Notes under the pieces: generated by a model | The model's database searches: none | What the model was told of the DNA's origin: nothing | What the model saw: only the letters and a program-made list of their open reading frames with translations | Source of the DNA: Actinocatenispora sp963815125 | GTDB taxonomy: Bacteria > Actinomycetota > Actinomycetes > Mycobacteriales > Micromonosporaceae | DNA length: 64,000 bases | Reading direction: 5' to 3' | Assembly (NCBI GenBank): GCA_963815125.1 | Contig: CAWFFM010000004.1 | Location: 124,001 to 188,000 of the forward strand | Shown: one piece after another, positions 17,081 through 25,600 of the stretch | Position numbering within the stretch: the stretch's first letter is position 1 | Layout of the letters: each line of letters begins with the position of its first letter | Position numbers and translations under genes: made by a program

Positions 17081-19204
17081 TCAGGACCGTAAAGTGTCCT
17101 GAGTGGACAGTGACGGTGTCGCGGACCCGGAACGCAATGCGCCGGGATCGCCGATCAGGCCGCTGTCGTGCAGCCGGAGGAACGCGTCGATCACCTCCGG
17201 GTCGAGCTGACTGCCCCGGACCCGGAGCAGCTCGGCGACCGCCTCCTGCGACGTGCGCTGTTGCTGGTACGGCCGGTCGGAGAGCATCGTCGCCCACGCG
17301 TCGCAGGCCGACACGATCCTTGCTTCGCAGCGGATCGCGCTGCCCGCCAGTCCCTCCGGGTAGCCACCACCGTCGTAGCGCTCGTGGTGTTGACGGATCA
17401 CCTCGGCGGTGCCGTCCAGCCCCGGCACCGCGCGGGCCAGCCGGTAGCCGTGGTCGGGATGTTCGTGCATGACCTTCCACTCGGCCTCGGACAGCGCCGA
17501 CGGTTTGCTCAGGATCGACTTCGGAATCACGATCTTGCCGATGTCGTGCAACCGCCCGGCGAGCGCGGCGCGCCGTACGGCACTCTGCTCGAGGTCCATC
17601 TCGGCGGCGACCAGGGCGGCCCAGCGCCCGATGGCCCGGCTGTGCTCACGGCTCGACAGGTCGCTGTCGACCTCGTCGGCGATCCGGCACAGGTACTCGA
17701 CCATGACGTGCTGTGCGGTGTCCGGCGCCGCGACCTCAGGTTCGAAGACACCGCCCACCACGATGTTGTCCCGGCCGAGCGACTTCGCCGAGTACAGTGC
17801 CCGGTCGGCGACCTCCACCAGTTTGGCGGGACTGTCACCGTGGACCGGATAGCTCGCTGTACCGACCGATACGGTCACCATGATCGTCGTGTCGCGTCTG
17901 GACACCGTGATCGGGTGGCTGCCCACGCAGCGGCGTAGACGTTCCGCCAGGCCGGACACTTCGGTATTGCCGATGTTCGGGGCCAGCAGGGCGAACTCCT
18001 CGCCGCCGTACCGGGCCAGTACGTCGCCCGCCCGGGTCTCGCCCTTCAGCCGTCCGGCGATCTCTTGCAGCGCGCGGTCACCGGCCGGATGACCGTACCG
18101 GTCGTTGATGGCCTTGAAGCGGTCGACATCCACGATGAGTACGGCCATGGACGTGCCGGCACGTCGGGCCCGGTTGAGTTCCAGCGGTAGCTGGGATTCC
18201 AGGAAGCGACGGGTGTACAGGCCGGTCAGTGCGTCGGTCACGGCGAGTCGCCGCTGGTCGGCGACCAGCCCCGCCATCCGCAGAATGACCAGCACGAACA
18301 GCACCGCGCAGAATCCCGCGTTCGGCAGGATCTGCCCGAGCTGCCCGCGCAGGTACTCGCTCAGCATGGCGGCCGGCGCGACCAGCGCGGCGGCGCACAG
18401 CAGCACGATGCGCGCCGGTTTCAGACTGGTGTCGTGGTCATCGGCCGGCCTACCGATCTGGACCGTCTTCGGATGCAGTGCCGCCGCGGCCAGCAGCAGA
18501 TCGGCGGCCAACCAGAACACATCGATGAAATTTCCGGACCGGTAGGTGCCGGTCAGCTGCTGATCGGCGTAGACGGTGTCGGCCACCAGAACCATCATGA
18601 GACTGCCGATGAGCAGGAAGAAGGCCATGGGCCGGCGGCCGGTGCCGAGAACCAGACGCAGGCCGACGGCGAGCAGCGCCAGATCCATCACCGGGTACGC
18701 CACCGATGTCAACGTGGACACCGTCGGAATGTCTCTCATCGTCATGGGCGAGATGAGGTACAGCCAGGACAGCATGCCGGCCACCACGGCCAGGATCGCC
18801 GCGTCGATGGCCGCCGCGAAGTCTCGGCGGCGGGCCCGGTGGCGGATGAGCACCAGCAGGCCCGCGACGAAGAGCGGATAGGTCGTGATGTACAGGGCGT
18901 CGGCCACCGAGGGGAAGCTGACATCGTGCAGAAGGTCGTGGTTGATGTAGAAGGTGCAGTCCGCCACCGCGTAGATGAACTGGCTGGCGCCGAGCAGCAG
19001 CCACGCCAACCGGGGACGGGCCCAGCCGCGCAGCACCGCGTACCAGATGACCAGGGCCGCCGAACTGCTGATCGTGCAGTAGATGACGACCCGGACCGTC
19101 TGCCCACCATCATGGGCCGGCGCGAAGTAGTAGCCGATGATGGCAACCAGGCCCAGCAGCAGGTAGCCCAGCCACTGCCGTCCGCCGTTTCCTCGGCCGG
19201 TCAT
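17081..19204 (-). CDS. membrane GGDEF + HD-GYP cyclic-di-GMP enzyme (paralogue 3)
   Basis: 707 residues with the same plan as paralogues 1 and 2: eight to nine N-terminal helices, GGEEF with RAGD inhibitory site, HDIGK and HHERYDGGGYP. In the membrane region it reads closer to paralogue 1 (both have TFYINH, YADQQLTGTY) than to paralogue 2. It lies 54 bp downstream of the transferase stop on the same strand, the presumed ancestral arrangement. A -10 TAGGCT 6 nt before the ATG suggests its own leaderless promoter. The sensed signal is unknown. Confidence 0.95.
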   Translation of the reverse strand: MTGRGNGGRQWLGYLLLGLVAIIGYYFAPAHDGGQTVRVVIYCTISSSAALVIWYAVLRGWARPRLAWLLLGASQFIYAVADCTFYINHDLLHDVSFPSVADALYITTYPLFVAGLLVLIRHRARRRDFAAAIDAAILAVVAGMLSWLYLISPMTMRDIPTVSTLTSVAYPVMDLALLAVGLRLVLGTGRRPMAFFLLIGSLMMVLVADTVYADQQLTGTYRSGNFIDVFWLAADLLLAAAALHPKTVQIGRPADDHDTSLKPARIVLLCAAALVAPAAMLSEYLRGQLGQILPNAGFCAVLFVLVILRMAGLVADQRRLAVTDALTGLYTRRFLESQLPLELNRARRAGTSMAVLIVDVDRFKAINDRYGHPAGDRALQEIAGRLKGETRAGDVLARYGGEEFALLAPNIGNTEVSGLAERLRRCVGSHPITVSRRDTTIMVTVSVGTASYPVHGDSPAKLVEVADRALYSAKSLGRDNIVVGGVFEPEVAAPDTAQHVMVEYLCRIADEVDSDLSSREHSRAIGRWAALVAAEMDLEQSAVRRAALAGRLHDIGKIVIPKSILSKPSALSEAEWKVMHEHPDHGYRLARAVPGLDGTAEVIRQHHERYDGGGYPEGLAGSAIRCEARIVSACDAWATMLSDRPYQQQRTSQEAVAELLRVRGSQLDPEVIDAFLRLHDSGLIGDPGALRSGSATPSLSTQDTLRS

Positions 19205-19210
19205 AACGGA

Positions 19211-19216
19211 AGCCTA
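19211..19216 (-). promoter_or_regulatory. -10 element of paralogue 3
   Basis: TAGGCT on the minus strand, 6 nt before the ATG at 19204. The flanking TTCCGTTATG is conserved in all three paralogues. Confidence 0.5.
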
Positions 19217-19258
19217 CGTGGGGCATAGCGCTCCGACCGTCCCCGAAGGGGTTGCAGC

Positions 19259-21907
19259 TCAGTCTCTGGCCGTCACCGGCGCGCCGACGTCCGGTACGAC
19301 CGGATTCCGGACTGTTGCCCCGATCGCGAGGTAGAACTGCTCGACGGCATCCCTGTTGTACTGGGCATAGTCGAACGCCGGACTCGGCACCGCGCCGCGC
19401 AGCAGTTCCCGCATTCCGTTGGCGATCCCTTCCACGGTACGGGCCACGACCCGTCCGACGCCGTCGGGCAGTGAGCCGCGTACCGAGGCGAAATCGGTGG
19501 AGATGACCGGCAGCCCGAGCACCCGCGCCTCCAGGATCACCATCGGTTGGCCCTCGTAGTCGCTGGACAGTACGAAGCAGTCCGCCTTCTTCATCAACGC
19601 GTACGGGTTGTTCTGCTGACCCGCGAAGATCACCGGACCGGCCAGACCCGACGAGTCGACGAGCGCCTCCAGTTCGGCGCGCAGCGGTCCGCTGCCGATC
19701 AGTACCAGCCGGGTGTCCGGGTTCTCCCGGTGCAGCACCGCGAACGCCTCGATCAGTCGGGCGTAGTTCTTCTCCGGCGACAGCCGGCCCACCGCCACGA
19801 ACGTCGTCATGCCCGCCGGCGGGTCCATCAGCCGTTGCAGGATCTCGTACCGTTCGGCGCGGTCGGCCGCCGCCTCCGCCCGGCGCTCCAGCAACTCCGG
19901 TGTCGGCGGCTCCTCATCCTGCTCCGCTTCGGCGAGGGCGGCCGCTTCCTCCTCGCGGAGCTCGTCGCGCGGGTCCTCCTCCGCCATCCGCAGGATCCGC
20001 TGGTAGTTGATGGTGTTCGCGGCCGAGACGAACTTGCTGTCCTCTGTGGTGAACCCGGTCAGCGACGCCCGGTTGATGTCCGACAGCACCGGAGAGACCG
20101 ACACCAGCCGGTCGTAGTGCCGGTACGTCGAGAACACCGCGCCCAGCCCACGCTTCAGCGGCTGGCGGGTACCGACCCGGCGCATCCGGTCGGCGGCCAT
20201 GTCGGAATGCAGCCAGATGGAGTGGGTCTTCGCCCGGCCCTCCCGCAACAGGTACGGCCAGAACGGCCCGTACCCGCTGAAGTCGACGATGTAGTCGAAC
20301 TGACTCATCCCGAAGACCCGGTTCCACTCCTCCTGGAACAGCACCCGGTGCCTGTCCACGTCGATACGCCGCGCATCCAGACCCTCCGCCAGCAGCTTGC
20401 GGCGCCCCAGCGTGAAACGCTTGCTGCCGTTGATGCCGCCGGCGTACGGGATGAGCCGTACCCGTGGGTGGATCGCGGCCTCGTTCTTCAGCCGGTCCCG
20501 GTTACGGCTGCGGTAGCCGTAGAACGCGGACACATCGAACCGGTCGTGGTCGATGTTGTCCAGCAGGTTCAGCGCCGCGGACGTGATGCCGTTGGTCCGC
20601 ATACCGCCGAGGTAGACCAGGATCGACTCGCGGCCGCCGGCCAGGTCGTCGAGCACCCGGTGACCCTCGGTGCGCTGCCGGAAGACCACGTCGACCAGCC
20701 GCTGCGTGACCGTGCCGTCCTCGTACGGGCAGTACTGCGCGGCGATCGCGGCGTACCGCTCGGCGTAGGAGACCGTGACGTCGTCCTCGCCGCCGCAGTG
20801 CAGGCCGTTGATGTGACCGGCCAGCGTGGAGATGCTGTCGGTGACCGGACCCGGCCACTGCTCCGGCGGGGAGTACAGCCCACGGTCGCTGGTGTAGCTG
20901 GCCAGTTCCGGTACGAAGAACAGCACCGGTCGGCCGGTGGCCAGGAAGTCGTAGAAGATGCTGGAGTAGTCGGTGACCAGTACGTCGCTGACACCCAGCG
21001 CCACGTTCGCCGGGATGTCGTTGGGCACCAACATGTCCCGAAGTTCCGGGTCCTCGATCGCGTACTGGTAGACCTGCTGGTGCACCCGCAGCAGCACCCG
21101 CCAGCGCGGGTCGATGCGCAGGGTCAGTTCCCGTACCCGGGTGCGCAGTTCCTCCACGTCGTTGTCCGGCCGGTGGAACGAGTCGCCCTTCCAGGTCGGT
21201 GCGTACAGGATGATCTGCTGCGCGTCGTCGACGACCACTCCGCGCTGATGCAGGGTCTGCCGTACGGCCAGCGCCTCCTCGGCGGTGACGTGCTGCCGGT
21301 CGGTACGCGGGAAGCCCTCCTGGATGATCCGGCCCCGGTAGATGCCGCGCAGCTTGTAGCCGCTCTCGTACATCTGCCGGGTCATGAAGTCACTGCCGGA
21401 CACCAGGTAGTCGGCGGCAAGGAAGTTGCGGATGACGTTGTAGGTGTGCGGTCCACCGTTCTCCACGTCGTACCCCATCTTCTTCAGCGGGGTGCCGTGC
21501 CAGGTGTTGAGGTAGATCTGCCCGGCGCGCTTGCCGAACTGCAGCGGGAACGTCGCGTTGTTGATCAGGTAGCCGGCCGTGGCGAGCGCACGGTAGTAGC
21601 CCATCGATCCGTACTCGACGAAACCGACCCGCGGATCGTCGGCGAACTCGGCCATGGTGTGCCGGTAGCGACCGAAGTCCGACAGCACCCAGACGTGTTT
21701 CAGATGCTGCTGGTCCGGCGCGGCCAGCAGGTGCCGGAAGATCGCCTCCGGATTGCACAGCATCCCGTTGCCGGCGAACGATTCGTACAGCACGGTGTCC
21801 GGGCGGATCTGCTGGCTGCGCCAGTAGGCGTGCGATTCGAACTGCTTGACCACGCCGATCCGGTGACGTATGCGCCGGATCTTTCTCCGTACCGTGGAAT
21901 CTGCCAT
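19259..21907 (-). CDS. two-domain transferase: CDP-glycerol glycerophosphotransferase + GT4 glycosyltransferase
   Basis: 882 residues. The N-terminal ~45-420 is a TagF/TagB-like CDP-alcohol glycerophosphotransferase (YLNTWHGTPLKKMG; LVTDYSSIFYDFLATGRP). The C-terminal ~430-870 is a GT4-like retaining glycosyltransferase (VAVGRLSPEKNYARLIEAF; SSDYEGQPMVILEARVLGLP) interrupted by a Glu-rich charged insertion of about 50 residues. It would build a poly(alditol phosphate) or teichoic-acid-like wall polymer at the inner membrane face. The ATG at 21907 follows AGGAACAG; a GTG at 22051 would add 48 residues without a ribosome site. It is divergent from a GalE-like epimerase. Confidence 0.88.
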   Translation of the reverse strand: MADSTVRRKIRRIRHRIGVVKQFESHAYWRSQQIRPDTVLYESFAGNGMLCNPEAIFRHLLAAPDQQHLKHVWVLSDFGRYRHTMAEFADDPRVGFVEYGSMGYYRALATAGYLINNATFPLQFGKRAGQIYLNTWHGTPLKKMGYDVENGGPHTYNVIRNFLAADYLVSGSDFMTRQMYESGYKLRGIYRGRIIQEGFPRTDRQHVTAEEALAVRQTLHQRGVVVDDAQQIILYAPTWKGDSFHRPDNDVEELRTRVRELTLRIDPRWRVLLRVHQQVYQYAIEDPELRDMLVPNDIPANVALGVSDVLVTDYSSIFYDFLATGRPVLFFVPELASYTSDRGLYSPPEQWPGPVTDSISTLAGHINGLHCGGEDDVTVSYAERYAAIAAQYCPYEDGTVTQRLVDVVFRQRTEGHRVLDDLAGGRESILVYLGGMRTNGITSAALNLLDNIDHDRFDVSAFYGYRSRNRDRLKNEAAIHPRVRLIPYAGGINGSKRFTLGRRKLLAEGLDARRIDVDRHRVLFQEEWNRVFGMSQFDYIVDFSGYGPFWPYLLREGRAKTHSIWLHSDMAADRMRRVGTRQPLKRGLGAVFSTYRHYDRLVSVSPVLSDINRASLTGFTTEDSKFVSAANTINYQRILRMAEEDPRDELREEEAAALAEAEQDEEPPTPELLERRAEAAADRAERYEILQRLMDPPAGMTTFVAVGRLSPEKNYARLIEAFAVLHRENPDTRLVLIGSGPLRAELEALVDSSGLAGPVIFAGQQNNPYALMKKADCFVLSSDYEGQPMVILEARVLGLPVISTDFASVRGSLPDGVGRVVARTVEGIANGMRELLRGAVPSPAFDYAQYNRDAVEQFYLAIGATVRNPVVPDVGAPVTARD

Positions 21908-22281
21908 CTGTTCCTGCCCCCGTGTTTCTGCTCCGGGCACTGCGCGATTGTCGGGAAATCGTCGCGACGGGCGCAGGCCGAATGCCAAATGCCCGGCCAT
22001 CGTAGTGGCGGCGCCGAGGATGATAACGATTTCCTGGGAGGATTCCGACACTATGGGTACCTGCCCGGATGCGAACTGCTACGAAATGGGGGCGGCGTCG
22101 ATACCGGTCCAGCACGACGGAACGTCGCCGAAGTGATGCATGTCATGAACCTTCCGGCAGCGTGCCGCTCGGCACGGAGAACCCGGGGTAATGCGGCGCA
22201 CAGGCCGCAACCTTTCGGCCGGTTCCGTCGTGTTACGTGTTCGACGGCGCCTCGCGTCGGATCACGTGAAAGGTGAGGATA
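21908..22281. promoter_or_regulatory. divergent intergenic region, transferase/epimerase
   Basis: About 370 bp with no credible gene, more AT-rich than its flanks around 21950-22150. It must hold promoters for both directions. No clear operator palindrome was found beyond the short TGCATGTCATG stretch near 22138-22148. Confidence 0.45.
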
Positions 22282-23289
22282 TTGAAGGTTCTGATCACCG
22301 GAGGAGCCGGCTTCATCGGCAGCACCATCGGCTCGGCAATGCTCGACCGCGGGATCACGCCGGTCATACTCGACAACCTGGTGACGGGTCGACGGGAATT
22401 CGCCGAGGGCCGCGATTTCTACCAGGGCGACATCGCCGACGGCGCGTTGGTGGACCGGATCTTCACCGAGCACCCCGACATTGCCGCGACCGTACATTGC
22501 GCGGCGCTGATCGTGGTTCCCGAATCGGTGGCCGAACCCGTCCGCTACTACCGGGAGAACGTCGGCAAGACGATCGAACTCGTCGGTCACCTGATCCGCA
22601 ACGGCTGCCGCCGCCTGCTGTTCTCCTCGTCCGCGTCGATCTACCAGCCGGGCAGCGACCATTCGGTCAACGAGGCGTCGCCGGTCGAGGCGAGCAGCCC
22701 GTACGCCCGCACCAAGGCGATGATCGAGCAGATCCTCCAGGACACCGCGGCGACCGGAGAACTGTGCACCCTGTCGCTGCGCTACTTCAATCCGATCGGC
22801 GCCGACCCGAAGATGCGTACCGGGCTGCAGATCCGTAACCCCAGTCACGCGCTCGGCAAGATGATCGAGGCGTGGGAGAGCGGGCAGACCTTCACCGTCA
22901 CCGGCGTCGACTGGCCCACCCGGGACGGCAGCGGCATCCGCGACTACATCCACGTGTGGGACCTGGCCGCCGCGCACGTCGACGCGGTGGAACGGTTCGA
23001 CGACGTGGTGGCCGCCGGCGCGAGCCCCGGGTACCAGGTCATCAACCTCGGCACCGGGGACGGCACCACGGTACGGGAACTGCTCGCCGCGTTCTCCGAG
23101 GTCGTCGGCGCCGAACTGGCGCACGTGGACGCGCCGCCCCGGCCCGGCGACGTGGTCGGCGCCTACACCCGTACCGATCGTTCCCGGGAGCTGCTCGGCT
23201 GGCAGGCGCAGTACAGCATCGCCGCCGGCATCCGCGACGCGCTGGAATGGCGGGCCCGCGACAACGTACGGGCCACCACCGGCGCCTGA
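22282..23289 (+). CDS. galE: UDP-glucose 4-epimerase family protein
   Basis: 335 residues. It begins KVLITGGAGFIGS, the NAD-binding Rossmann motif of extended SDRs. Catalytic residues fit SSSASIYQ and the YxxxK motif in PYARTKAMIEQ, and NPIGADP matches the GalE family. It interconverts UDP-glucose and UDP-galactose, or related UDP-sugars, for wall polymers. The TTG at 22282 gives the canonical N-terminus after AGGTGAGG; a GTG at 22273 adds three residues. Pairing with the divergent two-domain transferase suggests a shared surface-glycan role. Confidence 0.9.
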   Translation: MKVLITGGAGFIGSTIGSAMLDRGITPVILDNLVTGRREFAEGRDFYQGDIADGALVDRIFTEHPDIAATVHCAALIVVPESVAEPVRYYRENVGKTIELVGHLIRNGCRRLLFSSSASIYQPGSDHSVNEASPVEASSPYARTKAMIEQILQDTAATGELCTLSLRYFNPIGADPKMRTGLQIRNPSHALGKMIEAWESGQTFTVTGVDWPTRDGSGIRDYIHVWDLAAAHVDAVERFDDVVAAGASPGYQVINLGTGDGTTVRELLAAFSEVVGAELAHVDAPPRPGDVVGAYTRTDRSRELLGWQAQYSIAAGIRDALEWRARDNVRATTGA

Positions 23290-23357
23290 GGCGTACCGGT
23301 AGGTTGCGCCGCCCGGCCGGCTGACGAGTCTTGACAGCCGGCCGGGCAGGGCCAAAT

Positions 23358-23380
23358 ATGAGAGCTGATTCAGTTCTCAT
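23358..23380 (+). promoter_or_regulatory. 23-bp TetR operator palindrome
   Basis: ATGAGA (23358-23363) and TCTCAT (23375-23380) are outer arms, and CTGA-T-TCAG is the inner palindrome (23365-23373). Only one symmetric base pair besides the centre breaks the dyad. It lies 15 bp before the GTG of the TetR gene and just upstream of CGGAGG, so it is well placed for autorepression of the whole five-gene unit. Confidence 0.75.
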
Positions 23381-23395
23381 CACCGGAGGCGCGCC

Positions 23396-23986
23396 GTGGC
23401 GGTGCTGGGCAGCAAGGGCAGCCGCACCCGGCAGCGCCTGCTCACCGCCGCCGAACAGGTCTTCGCCGAACTCGGCTACCACGATGCCTCCGTCGTGAAG
23501 ATCACCGAGTCCGCCGGCGTCGCGCAGGGCACCTTCTACATCTACTTCCCCGGTAAACGGGAGATCTTCGAGCAGCTCGTCGCCGACCTGAACCGGCGGG
23601 TACGCCGCACGATGAGCGAGGCGGCCGACACCGGCGACTCCCGGCTCGCCGCCGAACGGCTCGGCTTCGCCGCCTACTTCGCCTTCGTCGCCGAGCACCC
23701 CGGCCTGTACCGGATCATGCGGCAGGCCGAACTCGTGTCGCCGCAGACCCTGCGCCAGCACTACGACCGGATCGTCACCGGCTACGTGGGACGGCTGCGT
23801 ACCGCCATGGACGCCGGCGAGATCCCACCCGGCGACGCCGAGACGATGGCCTGGGCGCTGATGGGACTCGGCGAGATGGTGGGGATGCGCTGGGTGCTGT
23901 GGACCGCAGGAGCGCCGGTACCGGCGCAGGTACAGGCCGACACGGCCGCCGTGGTGGCCAGGATCCTGGGAGTGGACGATGACTGA
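23396..23986 (+). CDS. TetR/AcrR family regulator of the hydroxyester operon
   Basis: 196 residues. The HTH spans about 10-55 (RQRLLTAAEQVFAELGYHDA; SAGVAQGTFYIYFPGKREIF). The C-terminal ligand domain is helical. GTG start with CGGAGG upstream. Its 3' end overlaps the SDR gene by 8 bp, so it is the first gene of the operon it probably represses through the 23-bp palindrome. The inducer may be 3-hydroxybutyrate or an oligomer, by inference from the enzymes encoded downstream. Confidence 0.93.
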   Translation: MAVLGSKGSRTRQRLLTAAEQVFAELGYHDASVVKITESAGVAQGTFYIYFPGKREIFEQLVADLNRRVRRTMSEAADTGDSRLAAERLGFAAYFAFVAEHPGLYRIMRQAELVSPQTLRQHYDRIVTGYVGRLRTAMDAGEIPPGDAETMAWALMGLGEMVGMRWVLWTAGAPVPAQVQADTAAVVARILGVDDD

Positions 23987-24743
23987 ACCAACCACAGTGG
24001 ACGGTGAACTGGTCGGGCGCACCGCGCTGGTCACCGGTGCCGCATCCGGGATCGGCGCGGCGTGCGCCCGTGCACTGCATGCCGAGGGCGCCCGGGTCCT
24101 GCTGCTCGACCGGGACCCCGAGGTCCGGGCGCTGGCCACCGAACTCGGCGGGGAGGCGCTGGTGGTCGACCTGACCGACACCACGCGGCTGGCCGAACTG
24201 GACCTGGACGCCGACATCCTCGTCAACAACGCGGGCATCCAGCACGTCGCGCCGGTCGAGGAGTTCCCGCCGGAGAAGTTCCACCAGATCCTCACCCTGA
24301 TGGTGGAGGCGCCGTTCCTGCTGATCCGGGCCGTACTGCCGGGCATGTACCGGCGCGGCTGGGGCCGCATCGTGCACGTCTCCTCGGTACACGGACTGCG
24401 CGCGTCGGCGTACAAGAGCGCGTACGTCACCGCCAAACACGGCACCGAGGGGCTCTCCAAGACCCTGGCACTGGAGGGCGGCCCGCGCGGCGTCACGTCC
24501 AACACCGTCTGCCCCGCGTACGTACGTACCCCGCTGGTGGAGAAGCAGATCGCCGCACAGGCCGCCGCGCACGGCATCAGCGAGGAGGATGTGGTGGAGC
24601 GGATCATGCTGACCGAGCCGTCCATCAAACGGCTGATCGAACCGGACGAGGTGGCCGCCGCGGTGTGCTACCTGTGCTCGGCGCAGGCATCGTTCGTCAA
24701 CGGCAGTTCCTTCGTACTCGACGGTGGATGGAGCGCACGATGA
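23979..24743 (+). CDS. 3-hydroxybutyrate dehydrogenase-like SDR
   Basis: 254 residues of the classical SDR type. It has the nucleotide-binding TGAASGIG (19-26), NNAG (83-86) and a catalytic Ser136/Tyr149/Lys153 set. Family-specific stretches GWGRIVHVSSVHGLRAS, SAYVTAKHGTEGLSKT, NTVCPAYVRTPLVEKQI and DGGW match D-3-hydroxybutyrate dehydrogenases, which oxidise 3-hydroxybutyrate to acetoacetate with NAD+. Starts inside the TetR gene and ends within the ATGA of the next hydrolase. A role in degrading a 3-hydroxyalkanoate is inferred from neighbours. Another hydroxyacid substrate remains possible. Confidence 0.85.
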   Translation: MTEPTTVDGELVGRTALVTGAASGIGAACARALHAEGARVLLLDRDPEVRALATELGGEALVVDLTDTTRLAELDLDADILVNNAGIQHVAPVEEFPPEKFHQILTLMVEAPFLLIRAVLPGMYRRGWGRIVHVSSVHGLRASAYKSAYVTAKHGTEGLSKTLALEGGPRGVTSNTVCPAYVRTPLVEKQIAAQAAAHGISEEDVVERIMLTEPSIKRLIEPDEVAAAVCYLCSAQASFVNGSSFVLDGGWSAR

Positions 24744-25588
24744 GCTACCGCACGATGCGGGTACCGGTCGACGGCGGCGAGCTGACCGTCGGCGTCTGGG
24801 GCGACGACGGGCCGATCGTGCTGGCCGTACACGGGGTCACCGCCTCGCACCTGGCCTGGGCCGCGGTCGCCGAACATGTGACCGGCTACCGGCTCGTCGC
24901 GGTCGACCTGCGCGGACGCGGCGACTCCGGCACGCTGCCCGGCCCGTACGGGCTGGCCCGGCACGCCGCCGACTGTGTCGCCGCACTTGACGCGCTCGGC
25001 GCCACCGAACCGGTCGTGGTCGCCGGGCACTCGATGGGCGGCTTCGTCTCGGTGGTGCTCGCCGACCTGTACCCCGAGCGGGTCTCCCGGCTGGTCCTGG
25101 TGGACGGGGGGCCGCCGCTGCCGCGCCCCGACGGCGACCCGGTGGAGACGTTGAAGGCCACCATCGGCCCGGCCGCCGAACGACTGGAGATGCGCTTCGC
25201 CAGCCGCGCCGACTACCTGGACTACTGGCGGCCGCACCCGGCGCTGTCGGAGTGGACCCCGGCCATGGAGACCTACCTCAGCTACGACCTCACCGGTACC
25301 GAACCCGAACTGCGCAGCAAGGTCTCGCTGGACGCGGTGCGGGAGGACTCCATCGACATCCTCACCGGCACCGCCCTGTCCGACGGCTGGCAGCGGCTGC
25401 GGCACGACGCGGTCTTCCTCCGCGCCGCGCGCGGCCTGCTCGACCAGCCGACCCCGCTCTACCCGGATCCGGCCGCGGTGGCCGCGCGGCTGCCGGTGCA
25501 GACCCTGCCGGACACCAACCACTACACGATTCTGCTCAGCGAACCCGGCGCCGGCGTCATCGCCGCCGCGCTGCATCCCCCCTGCTGA
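24740..25588 (+). CDS. alpha/beta hydrolase (cytosolic)
   Basis: 282 residues. GHSMG (96-100, Ser98) is the nucleophile elbow, DLRGRGDSG is a typical oxyanion-side strand and loop, and a His lies near the C-terminus (DTNHYTILLSEPG). No signal peptide. Translation is coupled to the SDR (ATGA overlap), so the substrate is probably an ester whose acid product is passed to the dehydrogenase, such as a 3-hydroxyacid oligomer. The specific substrate is inferred. Confidence 0.88.
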   Translation: MSYRTMRVPVDGGELTVGVWGDDGPIVLAVHGVTASHLAWAAVAEHVTGYRLVAVDLRGRGDSGTLPGPYGLARHAADCVAALDALGATEPVVVAGHSMGGFVSVVLADLYPERVSRLVLVDGGPPLPRPDGDPVETLKATIGPAAERLEMRFASRADYLDYWRPHPALSEWTPAMETYLSYDLTGTEPELRSKVSLDAVREDSIDILTGTALSDGWQRLRHDAVFLRAARGLLDQPTPLYPDPAAVAARLPVQTLPDTNHYTILLSEPGAGVIAAALHPPC

Positions 25589-25600
25589 AGGAGAACAGCG

